From Streptococcus sp. A12 (lineage in GTDB: Bacteria; Bacillota; Bacilli; Lactobacillales; Streptococcaceae): a stretch of 6,648 nucleotides of DNA. Below the pieces are notes generated by a model, which was not told where the DNA came from, ran no database searches, and saw only the letters and a list, made by a program, of their open reading frames with translations. How positions within the stretch are numbered: position 1 is the first letter of the stretch; every line of letters begins with the position of its first letter. Both the position numbers and the translations under genes were made by a program. This document shows positions 1 through 5,372 of this stretch, in pieces. The stretch covers positions 1-6,648 of the forward strand of contig NZ_CAJPOU010000062.1 in assembly GCF_905372335.1 (NCBI RefSeq), written 5' to 3'.

Positions 1-115
1 GGTTGAGTGAGCTCTACTACGCTGATTTCATCAGCTTTTACAGCCCTACTCAACTATGCGGAGGTGGGACGACGAAATCGAATTCTAATGAATTGCTGAT
101 TTCTGTCCCACTCTC
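1..115 (-). repeat. Structured intergenic repeat, copy 1 (inverted relative to copy 2; cut by the left window edge)
   Basis: The reverse complement of this stretch matches 6488-6602 at 111 of 115 positions with no gaps. It can fold into two hairpins. The arm at 64-70 (GTGGGAC) pairs with 105-111 (GTCCCAC), with inner pairing of 73-78 (GAAATC) with 98-103 (GATTTC). The arm at 2-8 (GTTGAGT) pairs with 48-54 (ACTCAAC) and encloses a smaller GCTGAT/ATCAGC hairpin at 21-35. There is no long reading frame of its own and no T-tract. It begins 16 bases after the ydbC stop codon, so it would be in the 3' end of that transcript. Copy 2 continues beyond the homologous end, so this copy probably extends left of the window. 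I recall similar sequences recurring in streptococcal intergenic regions, but cannot verify that here. Confidence 0.85.
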
Positions 116-131
116 TTTCTTACTCAGCCTA

Positions 132-344
132 TTACTGTTTAAATGCATCTAGCAGAACTTGGAATTCTTCATTGGTGAGCGTGATCCCCTTGCCCATCTT
201 CGTATGGTCTGGGCTCCAAGTTCGGATATCATACTTGGCAGGTGCTCCATTAAAACTAACCCGGTTTAATTCCTTGGTCCATCCTTTTTCATTTTCAGAT
301 AAGACCAAGAGTTGTTCTTCAATTTCAAAACTAAAATCTGACAT
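132..344 (-). CDS. ydbC: YdbC-family (PC4-like, DUF2128) single-stranded DNA binding protein
   Basis: This 70-residue protein has the compact PC4-like pattern of the YdbC family. A short acidic N-terminus (1-12) is followed by beta-strand segments, a conserved-looking centre at 21-45 (GWTKELNRVSFNG, then KYDIRTW), and a C-terminal helix at about 57-69 (TNEEFQVLLDAF). The Lactococcus lactis homologue is known as a small dimeric ssDNA-binding protein, and a role in transcription or DNA maintenance is inferred for the family. The start is supported by a strong ribosome binding site (GAAAGGAG, 358-351) six bases upstream of ATG. The gene is divergent from the 104-residue protein gene, with 105 bases between their starts. 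I see no convincing sigma-A promoter for it. The structured repeat at 1-115 follows its stop codon. Family assignment is fairly secure; cellular role is not. Confidence 0.85.
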   Translation of the reverse strand: MSDFSFEIEEQLLVLSENEKGWTKELNRVSFNGAPAKYDIRTWSPDHTKMGKGITLTNEEFQVLLDAFKQ

Positions 345-390
345 TTCATACTCCTTTCAATGTCTTTCACCTTAATAATTCGTAAAAAAT

Positions 391-419
391 TTTACAAAAT
401 GAATGAAATTTTCTATAAT
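391..419 (+). promoter_or_regulatory. Near-consensus sigma-A promoter for the 104-residue protein gene
   Basis: A -35 box TTTACA (391-396) and a -10 box TATAAT (414-419) are separated by exactly 17 bases. The predicted transcript starts near 426, giving a leader of about 24 bases that includes the ribosome binding site TGGAG (436-440). This placement also argues against any protein start upstream of 426. A near-palindrome GTAAAA-AA-TTTTAC (382-395) overlaps the -35 box. Confidence 0.85.
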
Positions 420-449
420 ATATTGTATCAACTTATGGAGAATTATGCT

Positions 450-764
450 ATGAAAAGATTTCTTGAGCTTCTCAAGGACCGAGCCAATGAATTTTTCAAC
501 GATAAAACCTCTCAACCAGCTCCTTTAGAGGATGGTAAAACGATTCAAATTATTGAACTGGCCCTTCGAAAAAAACAAGGAGTCCATGTCATCTTCCAAA
601 ATAAGAGTTTTACAGGCGATATCGTGAAATATGATCAGGAACGAAAACAACTCATTGTCAAGAATTTTAAAAAGAGTATGTCAACTATCATTCGAATTTC
701 AGACATTCAAAAGATTAGTCTCGTTCCACATACGATTCGAATCGCACAACAAAAAACACCGTAA
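450..764 (+). CDS. Hypothetical small protein, possible Sm-like/YolD-like beta-barrel
   Basis: I do not recognise this 104-residue protein. It is basic and soluble, with no signal peptide or membrane segment. Residues 1-18 form an amphipathic, charged helix (MKRFLELLKDRANEFF), followed by a proline-containing linker (20-28). Residues 32-42 look helical. Residues 44-93 alternate hydrophobic and polar in a beta pattern (VHVIFQNKSFTGDIVKY, QLIVKN, STIIRISDIQKISLV), which resembles the strand order of small SH3/Sm-like barrels such as YolD-like proteins; that is only a fold guess. I chose ATG 450 because TGGAG (436-440) lies nine bases upstream and the predicted transcript starts at about 426. 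The same frame stays open back to 360, but that would place codons over the promoter. The TAA stop (762-764) lies inside the terminator hairpin. Confidence 0.75.
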   Translation: MKRFLELLKDRANEFFNDKTSQPAPLEDGKTIQIIELALRKKQGVHVIFQNKSFTGDIVKYDQERKQLIVKNFKKSMSTIIRISDIQKISLVPHTIRIAQQKTP

Positions 765-798
765 ACTTCCAAGCTTGGGAAGCATGCGGTGTTTTTTT
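751..798. terminator. Shared bidirectional rho-independent terminator between convergent genes
   Basis: The outer stem pairs the A-run and CACCG at 751-761 with CGGTG and the T-run at 787-798. An inner stem pairs CTTCC (766-770) with GGAAG (778-782) around a loop containing AAGCTT. A-rich and T-rich flanks on both sides give a U-tract in either direction, so it can serve the 104-residue protein gene (plus) and trhP2 (minus, stop at 804). The plus-strand stop codon at 762-764 lies between the outer and inner left arms. Confidence 0.9.
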
Positions 799-803
799 AC
801 GTT

Positions 804-2090
804 TTAGGCACGAACTGTTTGGCTAGTTCCATCTTCTTTATAGAGGTTGATCAAGCCCTCTTTGAGTGCACGGATCATATCACCTGGTTCAACTAGTGTT
901 GGCATATGAATGGTCAATAACTCCATCGGATTTGGAGCCCGATCAATTTTATTGCCCTTGGCATCATGCAAATCTTCAATGACTGTTTCAAAATGACGGA
1001 ACCCAGGCCCGTAAAATTCTACTTGGTCTCCTTCATTGATGACATTCCGTTGTCGAATGGTCGCAATTTGCTTGTCCGCATCATAGGCTACCACTTCTCC
1101 GACAAACTTGTACTCTGGAATCTTCCGACGAGCCCCAAACAGTTGCTCATTTTCAGATGGTGTTCCGTAATAGAATCCTGTAGCCAACTCACGTTGGGCT
1201 ACCTTCCACATTTCATCTACTAGATCTTGCTTAATCGCTTCAAACTTCTCAGGACTTTCCAAATAAGCATCAACAGCTGCCTTGTAGCAGTTCGTTACGG
1301 TAGAGACATAGTGAATGGACTTCATCCGACCTTCAATCTTGAGACTGTCCACTCCATTTTCAATCATATCAGGGATATGGTCAATCATCGACATATCCAC
1401 AGCTGACATCGAGAATTCTTCAGGGATTTCCCCTTTGAGACTCTTACGTTCTTGGCCAAATGGCATATCATAGAGATCATACTTCCAACGACAAGATTGA
1501 GAACAACCTCCACGGTTGGCATCCCGCATACTCATATGATTGGATAAGGTACAACGGCCAGAGTAGGAAATACACATTGCTCCGTGAACAAAGGCTTCAA
1601 TTTCAACGTCCGTCCGCTTACGAATTTCCGCTAGTTCTTCCATTGAAACTTCCCGAGCCAAAACGACCCGTGTCAAGCCCAAGTCTTTCCAAAACTCCAG
1701 GGTTTCATAGTTGGTGGCACTAGCTTGGGTAGAGAGGTGAATTTCCAAGCCAGGAGCCTCTGTCGCTGCGATGGTAATCAAGGCAGGGTCTGAAACAATG
1801 ACCGCTGCGATTCCGATATCCCGTAAGCGACGGAACCATTCACCAGCTCCAACTTCATTTCCTTCATGCATGACCATATTGGCTGCAACATAGACCTTGG
1901 CACCATACTTGGCCGCAAATTGGACTCCTTCTTCCATTTGCTCGAAAGTGAAGTTCCCTGCACGGCTACGAAGCCCATAAGCCTGTCCACCAATAAAGAC
2001 GGCATCCGCACCATAGCGCACAGCAACCTTTAGTTTTTCAAGTGTTCCCGCAGGTGATAGAACCTCAGGACGTTTCAATTGTTTTGTCAT
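804..2090 (-). CDS. trhP2: U32-family tRNA 5-hydroxyuridine synthesis protein (TrhP2/YrrO-like), cluster-bearing subunit
   Basis: This 428-residue protein belongs to the U32 'collagenase-like peptidase' family. It closely resembles Bacillus YrrO, which is needed to make 5-hydroxyuridine at wobble position 34 of tRNA; peptidase annotation of such proteins is probably historical. The N-terminal TIM-barrel-like part starts with RPEVLSPAG (7-15). The U32 signature is intact at 165-183 (E-A-F-V-H-G-A-M-C...G-R-C-T-L-S). Four cysteines, C173, C180, C196 and C200, plausibly ligate an iron-sulfur cluster. A C-terminal beta-rich segment lies around 330-415. Two adjacent ATG codons could start it. ATG 2090 sits five bases after AGGAG (2100-2096), whereas ATG 2093 leaves only two, so 2090 is preferred. 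It has its own promoter and lies downstream of trhP1 in the same direction. Confidence 0.9.
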   Translation of the reverse strand: MTKQLKRPEVLSPAGTLEKLKVAVRYGADAVFIGGQAYGLRSRAGNFTFEQMEEGVQFAAKYGAKVYVAANMVMHEGNEVGAGEWFRRLRDIGIAAVIVSDPALITIAATEAPGLEIHLSTQASATNYETLEFWKDLGLTRVVLAREVSMEELAEIRKRTDVEIEAFVHGAMCISYSGRCTLSNHMSMRDANRGGCSQSCRWKYDLYDMPFGQERKSLKGEIPEEFSMSAVDMSMIDHIPDMIENGVDSLKIEGRMKSIHYVSTVTNCYKAAVDAYLESPEKFEAIKQDLVDEMWKVAQRELATGFYYGTPSENEQLFGARRKIPEYKFVGEVVAYDADKQIATIRQRNVINEGDQVEFYGPGFRHFETVIEDLHDAKGNKIDRAPNPMELLTIHMPTLVEPGDMIRALKEGLINLYKEDGTSQTVRA

Positions 2091-2095
2091 CATAT

Positions 2096-2100
2096 CTCCT
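2096..2100 (-). promoter_or_regulatory. Ribosome binding site that decides the trhP2 start
   Basis: Read on the minus strand the sequence is AGGAG-ATATGATG. The AGGAG core is two bases from the first ATG (2093) and five from the second (2090). The second spacing is the functional one in low-GC Gram-positives, so the protein most likely begins MTKQLKRPEV rather than MMTKQ. Confidence 0.65.
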
Positions 2101-2143
2101 AGTATATTACAAGTATATTAGTTAGATTATCAATCTTGTCTAT

Positions 2144-2152
2144 TTTATAGCA
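2144..2152 (-). promoter_or_regulatory. Extended -10 promoter of trhP2
   Basis: On the minus strand TGC-TATAAA forms an extended -10 element. The only -35-like sequence is a weak TTGCCT (2170-2165), 15 bases upstream. Transcription would begin near 2137 and leave a leader of about 47 bases. An inverted repeat (2179-2196) lies about 50 bases upstream of the predicted start. Confidence 0.55.
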
Positions 2153-2178
2153 AATCCAGTCGAAAGGCAATGGTTTGG

Positions 2179-2196
2179 GAATTGTTTTGACAATTC
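2179..2196. repeat. Seven-base inverted repeat upstream of the trhP2 promoter
   Basis: GAATTGT (2179-2185) and ACAATTC (2190-2196) are perfect inverted arms around TTTG. There is no T-tract, so it is not a terminator. Its position upstream of the trhP2 -10 element would suit a dimeric regulator, but no named operator fits. Confidence 0.4.
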
Positions 2197-2214
2197 TCAT
2201 TCTTTACCATCACC

Positions 2215-2243
2215 AAAAAGGAAGGCCCGCACTCCTGGCAGGC
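2215..2243 (-). terminator. Rho-independent terminator of trhP1
   Basis: On the minus strand GCCTGC (2243-2238) pairs with GCGGGC (2230-2225), with one G-T pair, around a seven-base loop. It is followed by CTTCC and a run of five T (2219-2215). It starts about ten bases after the trhP1 stop codon, so trhP2 is largely expressed from its own promoter. Confidence 0.75.
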
Positions 2244-2252
2244 TTTTCTCCT

Positions 2253-3182
2253 TTATTTAACCATGTCTGGATCGTAATCATAAAATCCAGTGTCAAGGAA
2301 ACGATTCTTAGGATGCAATTGGTGAATCTGCTCATCCAATAAGAAGGCTTGATCAGATGTGAAAGTCCCAGCTTCTAGAAGCTCACGCGCTTTCACAAAA
2401 CACTTGGCAATTTCCACAAAGTTTTGACCAGGTGTATAAATCCCCTCTAACTTCCAGTGAGTAAAACCATGCTCGACTAACTCAGAGAGTTTGGTCATCA
2501 AATCCAGGTCATTATTGGCAAAAATATGAGTTCCATGCTTGTCCTCAAAGATAGAATAGTGGCTTTCTGGATCTCCTGGTTCTGCCAAAAAGAGATCGCG
2601 CTCTCTCGTCTTTTCGTCATCGATGTGCGTAAAATTGTAGTAATTCTGCAAAAGAGGGCGTTTGGAATGATGAATCACACTGGCCCCATAAACCAATACT
2701 TCAGCAGGAATCTCTAAGATTTCTGGCATCTTGAAGAGCTCTGCAGATGGGATTTCTCGAGCAAGAACAGCTTCTGAAGCACCAGCCTTTTGTCCCCAGA
2801 AATTGATCTGACGGCTACTTGTCACCATGGTAGAAGCATCATAAATGGTTTTAAAGCTGTAGTCATCCCGCTTCAATACATAAAAGACGCCTGCATCTCC
2901 TACCGTGATATAATCGACGTTAATCGAAGCAAGGAAATCTAAAAATGGTTTGATACGATCCATCATGTCTTGGTGCATCAAGGCATTGACAGCCACTGTC
3001 ATTTCCTTACCTGCCGCATGGACTAGGTCAGAAATTCGACTTAATTCGTCATACGAGAAAGTGTGAGGAAGTCGTAATCCAAATTCCTTTTCTCCGACAT
3101 AAATACGGTCCACACCTACTTCCAGAAGGGCTTGAACCTGTTCAATACTTTCAGCTGTAGCTGTAATAATTATCTTTTTCAT
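2253..3182 (-). CDS. trhP1: U32-family tRNA 5-hydroxyuridine synthesis protein (TrhP1/YrrN-like), cysteine-poor partner
   Basis: This 309-residue protein is the short U32-family member that accompanies the longer one, as YrrN accompanies YrrO in Bacillus, where deleting either or both gives the same loss of tRNA U34 modification. A TIM-barrel-like pattern runs from MKKIIITATAES onward (VGVDRIYVGEKEFGLRLP at 22-39, MTVAVNALMH at 61-70). The region matching the U32 signature (162-178, EVLVYGASVIHHSKRPL) has none of the cysteines; the only cysteine is C261. It therefore probably cannot bind the cluster itself and may act as a partner of TrhP2. The start at 3182 gives the expected length. The frame is open to 3323, but that extension runs through both promoters. 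No ribosome binding site precedes the start, and the -10 box is only seven bases away, so the mRNA is probably leaderless. Confidence 0.87.
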   Translation of the reverse strand: MKKIIITATAESIEQVQALLEVGVDRIYVGEKEFGLRLPHTFSYDELSRISDLVHAAGKEMTVAVNALMHQDMMDRIKPFLDFLASINVDYITVGDAGVFYVLKRDDYSFKTIYDASTMVTSSRQINFWGQKAGASEAVLAREIPSAELFKMPEILEIPAEVLVYGASVIHHSKRPLLQNYYNFTHIDDEKTRERDLFLAEPGDPESHYSIFEDKHGTHIFANNDLDLMTKLSELVEHGFTHWKLEGIYTPGQNFVEIAKCFVKARELLEAGTFTSDQAFLLDEQIHQLHPKNRFLDTGFYDYDPDMVK

Positions 3183-3189
3183 GAAAACT

Positions 3190-3198
3190 ATTATACCA
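3190..3198 (-). promoter_or_regulatory. Extended -10 promoter of trhP1, predicting a leaderless mRNA
   Basis: The minus strand reads TGG-TATAAT, then AGTTTTC, then the ATG of trhP1. With normal spacing the transcript would start at the base before the A of ATG or at that A. No good -35 box is visible (AGAGAG at the 17-base position), consistent with reliance on the TGn extension. Confidence 0.75.
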
Positions 3199-3241
3199 AA
3201 AAAGTCATTTTGCTCTCTAAATTTCTTAATTTTGTAAAAAT

Positions 3242-3258
3242 TGTAACAGTTTTGTAAC
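3242..3258 (+). promoter_or_regulatory. Perfect VicR/WalR (WalRK) binding box
   Basis: TGTAAC (3242-3247), five bases (AGTTT) and TGTAAC (3253-3258) match the established WalR/VicR consensus TGTWAH-N5-TGTWAH at all twelve defined positions. A further TGTAAA (3233-3238) lies just upstream at a nine-base repeat interval. The box is centred about 43 bases upstream of the predicted DUF3270 gene start and takes the place of a -35 box there, as expected for an activator site. It is about 67 bases upstream of the trhP1 start. Confidence 0.65.
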
Positions 3259-3277
3259 ATTTCTATGCTTGAAAACG

Positions 3278-3286
3278 TGTTAAAAT
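3278..3286 (+). promoter_or_regulatory. Extended -10 promoter of the DUF3270 gene
   Basis: TGT-TAAAAT forms an extended -10 element with a predicted start near 3293. No -35 hexamer is present at 16-18 bases (CATTTC at 17). The WalR box ends 22 bases upstream of the -10 hexamer, and a cre-like sequence (3270-3283) overlaps the element. Confidence 0.6.
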
Positions 3287-3313
3287 AATAGAGTACTGTT
3301 AGGAGAGAGAAAT

Positions 3314-3610
3314 ATGCCCGCAAGAAAACTTAGAGTTGTTGAAGAATACGACTATGTCGAAGTCCCTCTTCAACAAGAGAATACAACAACTAATTATGAT
3401 TTTAACCTTGATACTGAACCAGCTCCGCAATTAAGTGAGCTACTATTTTTCCTTAATATTGCTGTGTTTTGTGTCTTAACTGTTTTATTTAGTTTCGTCT
3501 TTTTATCAATGAAGATGAATACCTTCTTTGCTTTTGCCTCAGCAATTGCTTGTAGTTTGGGAAGTATCCAAGCTTTCCGCATTTTCCAGTTAAAACGGAA
3601 ACAGGACTAA
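3314..3610 (+). CDS. DUF3270 family two-pass membrane protein
   Basis: This 98-residue protein looks like the DUF3270 family, small membrane proteins of unknown function seen in streptococci. Residues 1-41 are hydrophilic and acidic, with no cleavable signal peptide (MPARKLRVVEEYDYVEV at the start). Two hydrophobic segments follow at about 43-66 and 69-91, joined by a very short KMNT turn, and the protein ends in a basic tail (FQLKRKQD). The basic tail and hairpin layout suggest both ends face the cytoplasm. AGGAGAG (3301-3307) lies six bases before ATG. The gene is alone, between a divergent promoter region and its own terminator. The WalR box in front suggests a link to cell-wall stress control, but the biochemical role is unknown. 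Confidence 0.85.
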   Translation: MPARKLRVVEEYDYVEVPLQQENTTTNYDFNLDTEPAPQLSELLFFLNIAVFCVLTVLFSFVFLSMKMNTFFAFASAIACSLGSIQAFRIFQLKRKQD

Positions 3611-3622
3611 GATTACATTTTT

Positions 3623-3645
3623 AGCCTCCTTCGGGAGGCTTTTTG
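3623..3645 (+). terminator. Rho-independent terminator of the DUF3270 gene
   Basis: AGCCTCC (3623-3629) and GGAGGCT (3634-3640) form a perfect seven-pair stem closed by a TTCG tetraloop in the extra-stable C(UUCG)G context. A T-run follows directly (3640-3644). Confidence 0.93.
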
Positions 3646-3674
3646 GCATTTCCCATCCTCGTTTGTCATTTCAT

Positions 3675-3705
3675 AAAAGAAATCCCTCACCATTGGTGAG
3701 GGATT
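3675..3705 (-). terminator. Rho-independent terminator of the hprK-lgt-DUF948-YtxH operon
   Basis: AATCCCTCACC (3681-3691) and GGTGAGGGATT (3695-3705) are perfect eleven-base inverted arms with a three-base loop. On the minus strand the stem is followed by TCTTTT (3680-3675). It begins three bases after the YtxH gene stop codon. T-rich sequence on the plus side (ATTTTATT) may also let it back up the DUF3270 terminator. Confidence 0.9.
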
Positions 3706-3708
3706 ATT

Positions 3709-4179
3709 TTATTCTTCTTCTACAGCTGTTTCTTTGATCTCTTCTTCCACTTCTGGAAGAGCTGTTTCTTCTTCTAATTCAAGAACAATCTCTTCACTTT
3801 CTTTTTCCTGTTTAGGCTGGAAAGGACTTGCTTGATTGCCGGTCTTTTGCTGGATTTTTTCCTTAATCGTTTGGATAGCATCTTGTGAAAATTCTACCAC
3901 ATCCTGCGTCTTATCTTTCACTGTCTCGATAACAGTGTCTTTGTTGATCTCGCCACTTTCAACTTTTTCTTTGGTTTGCTGAATAGCGTCTGATGCTTGC
4001 TTGGATAGTTCCATTGCAGATTGTTTCACCGAATCATGAACTTCTTGTGGATTTTCTTGGTATTCTTTTACAAAACCTTTGACTTTCCCAGTCAACTCTT
4101 TCCCTTTTTTGGTTGTCAGGAAGTAGGCTGCGGATGCGCCAGTGATCGTTCCAATTAATAATGATGATAAACGTCCCAT
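3709..4179 (-). CDS. YtxH domain-containing membrane-anchored protein
   Basis: This 156-residue protein starts with the typical YtxH pattern: a glycine- and alanine-rich hydrophobic segment (4-22, LSSLLIGTITGASAAYFL) followed by TTKKGKEL. Residues 30-115 are charged and helical, with repeated KQ/KD/KE motifs that suggest a coiled coil or amphipathic helices (for example 83-110). Residues 121-156 form a very acidic tail dominated by glutamate. It is probably anchored by its N-terminus with the helical part outside the membrane, but side and partner are unknown; stress links in other species are inference here. AAGAGGT precedes the start by about six bases, and 15 bases separate it from the DUF948 gene, so it is the last gene of the operon. 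The function is not established. Confidence 0.85.
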   Translation of the reverse strand: MGRLSSLLIGTITGASAAYFLTTKKGKELTGKVKGFVKEYQENPQEVHDSVKQSAMELSKQASDAIQQTKEKVESGEINKDTVIETVKDKTQDVVEFSQDAIQTIKEKIQQKTGNQASPFQPKQEKESEEIVLELEEETALPEVEEEIKETAVEEE

Positions 4180-4194
4180 AAGGTACCTCTTTTC

Positions 4195-4578
4195 TTATTT
4201 AAATAATTTCATAGCCATGCGAGCTGCCTTTAATCCGACAGATGTTTTAACGGTTTTCCCACCAACTACGACAGCTTTTTTGCTAATCTGACGCGCTTGA
4301 TCATTCAGATCTGATACAGATACAGACAAATCTGCCACTGCAGTGAAGAGTGGATCAATGGTTGCAACTTTTTGATTCAAATCTTCTGTCAAAACATTCA
4401 CTTTTGCTAACAACTCATTGGTTTGGTGTAAGGTTACATTCACATCTGATGTCAAGGTCTTAATCGTTACCTGAGTCTCATCTACAACTTTTCCAATCTT
4501 TGAAAACAAGATAATCAAGTAGATGACCAAAACTACTAAAGCTAACCCTAAAAGCCCATAGGCAATTTCAATAAACAT
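4195..4578 (-). CDS. DUF948 family single-pass membrane protein
   Basis: This 127-residue protein matches the DUF948 layout. One N-terminal membrane segment spans about 3-26 (IEIAYGLLGLALVVLVIYLIIL). A long helical region with heptad-like hydrophobics follows (33-100: VDETQVTIKTL, VNVTLHQTNELLAKV, VATIDPLFTAVADLSVSVSDL). It ends in a basic tail (104-127: KKAVVVGGKTVKTSVGLKAARMAMKLFK). The shape resembles methyl-accepting or laminin-like coiled coils but has no enzymatic motif. Eleven bases separate it from lgt, and the lgt TAA stop is fused to the ribosome binding site (TAAGGAG), implying coupled translation. It is usually found next to a YtxH gene, as here, so the two may work together in the envelope; that is inference. 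Confidence 0.87.
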   Translation of the reverse strand: MFIEIAYGLLGLALVVLVIYLIILFSKIGKVVDETQVTIKTLTSDVNVTLHQTNELLAKVNVLTEDLNQKVATIDPLFTAVADLSVSVSDLNDQARQISKKAVVVGGKTVKTSVGLKAARMAMKLFK

Positions 4579-4589
4579 TTCTTTTCTCC

Positions 4590-5372
4590 TTAATCTATTT
4601 CCGTTCTATAAAATGGTGCATTCTTTTTTCGTTGATAGATCATGATGCTGATTCCAAGTAGGATGAGGATCAGGGAAAGCCATTGTGAAACTCGAATTCC
4701 CAAAAACATCAAGCTATCTGTCCGCATTCCTTCAATAATCATTCGACCAAAGCCATACCAGATCAGATAGAAAGCAGTAACTTCGCCCTTTCTCAAAAGT
4801 TTCGGACGACGACGCAAGTAAAGAATCAGCACAAAACCAAGCAAGTTCCAACAAGATTCATATAAGAAGGTCGGTTGACGGTAATGTCCATCAATAAACA
4901 TCTGATTCCGAATGAAAGAAGGTAAATAATCTAAATTCTTAACAATGGCTCCGTAGGCTTCTTGGTTAACAAAATTGCCCCAACGGCCAATACTTTGAGC
5001 AATCATGACACTCGGTGCAGCGATATCTAAAAAATCAACTGGATCAATCAAACGACTGCGTGAAAATAGGTAGAGGACCAGAGCTCCTGCCAGGAGTCCA
5101 CCATAGATAGCGATCCCACCGTTCCATACGGCAAAAATCTCTCCTGGATTTTCCCTGAAATATGACCATCGAAAAATAACATAGTAGAGACGGGCCCCTA
5201 TGATCGCTACTGGAAAAGCAATCAGAATGAAATCAATGATATCGTCTGACTCTATCCCTTTACGAGGTGCTTCTTTCATAGACAGGATGACTGCCAAAAG
5301 GAGACCGAGGATAATACAAATCGCATACCAACGGATACTAAAGGGACCGAGTTGAATAGCTACTGGATTCAT
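4590..5372 (-). CDS. lgt: Prolipoprotein diacylglyceryl transferase
   Basis: This 260-residue membrane enzyme transfers diacylglyceryl from phosphatidylglycerol to the lipobox cysteine of pre-lipoproteins, the first step of lipoprotein maturation. About seven hydrophobic segments are visible, starting at 14-31, 46-66 and 86-104. The Lgt signature is intact at 129-141 (GRWGNFVNQEAYG), with R130, N133 and G141 matching the essential E. coli R143, N146 and G154. A late arginine motif lies at 214-217 (EGMR). At the position of E. coli His103 the protein has Tyr90 (AIYGGLLAG), which I believe is usual in streptococci. Its ATG overlaps the hprK stop codon as ATGA, so the two are translationally coupled. 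The length is normal for streptococcal Lgt. Confidence 0.97.
   Translation of the reverse strand: MNPVAIQLGPFSIRWYAICIILGLLLAVILSMKEAPRKGIESDDIIDFILIAFPVAIIGARLYYVIFRWSYFRENPGEIFAVWNGGIAIYGGLLAGALVLYLFSRSRLIDPVDFLDIAAPSVMIAQSIGRWGNFVNQEAYGAIVKNLDYLPSFIRNQMFIDGHYRQPTFLYESCWNLLGFVLILYLRRRPKLLRKGEVTAFYLIWYGFGRMIIEGMRTDSLMFLGIRVSQWLSLILILLGISIMIYQRKKNAPFYRTEID

Noticed and set aside
360..449. Thirty-residue N-terminal extension of the 104-residue protein
   Set aside because: It would run across the TTTACA/TATAAT promoter and start before the predicted transcript; ATG 450 has a well-spaced ribosome binding site.
1460..1723. Plus-strand open frame within trhP2
   Set aside because: It is antisense to the conserved U32 signature region and has no ribosome binding site or family resemblance.
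2187..2192. TTGACA as a plus-strand -35 box
   Set aside because: The sequence 17 bases downstream (TCACCA) is no -10 box and no plus-strand gene follows.
3183..3323. Forty-seven-residue N-terminal extension of TrhP1
   Set aside because: It crosses both divergent promoters and the WalR box, looks unlike the family, and overlaps the DUF3270 start.
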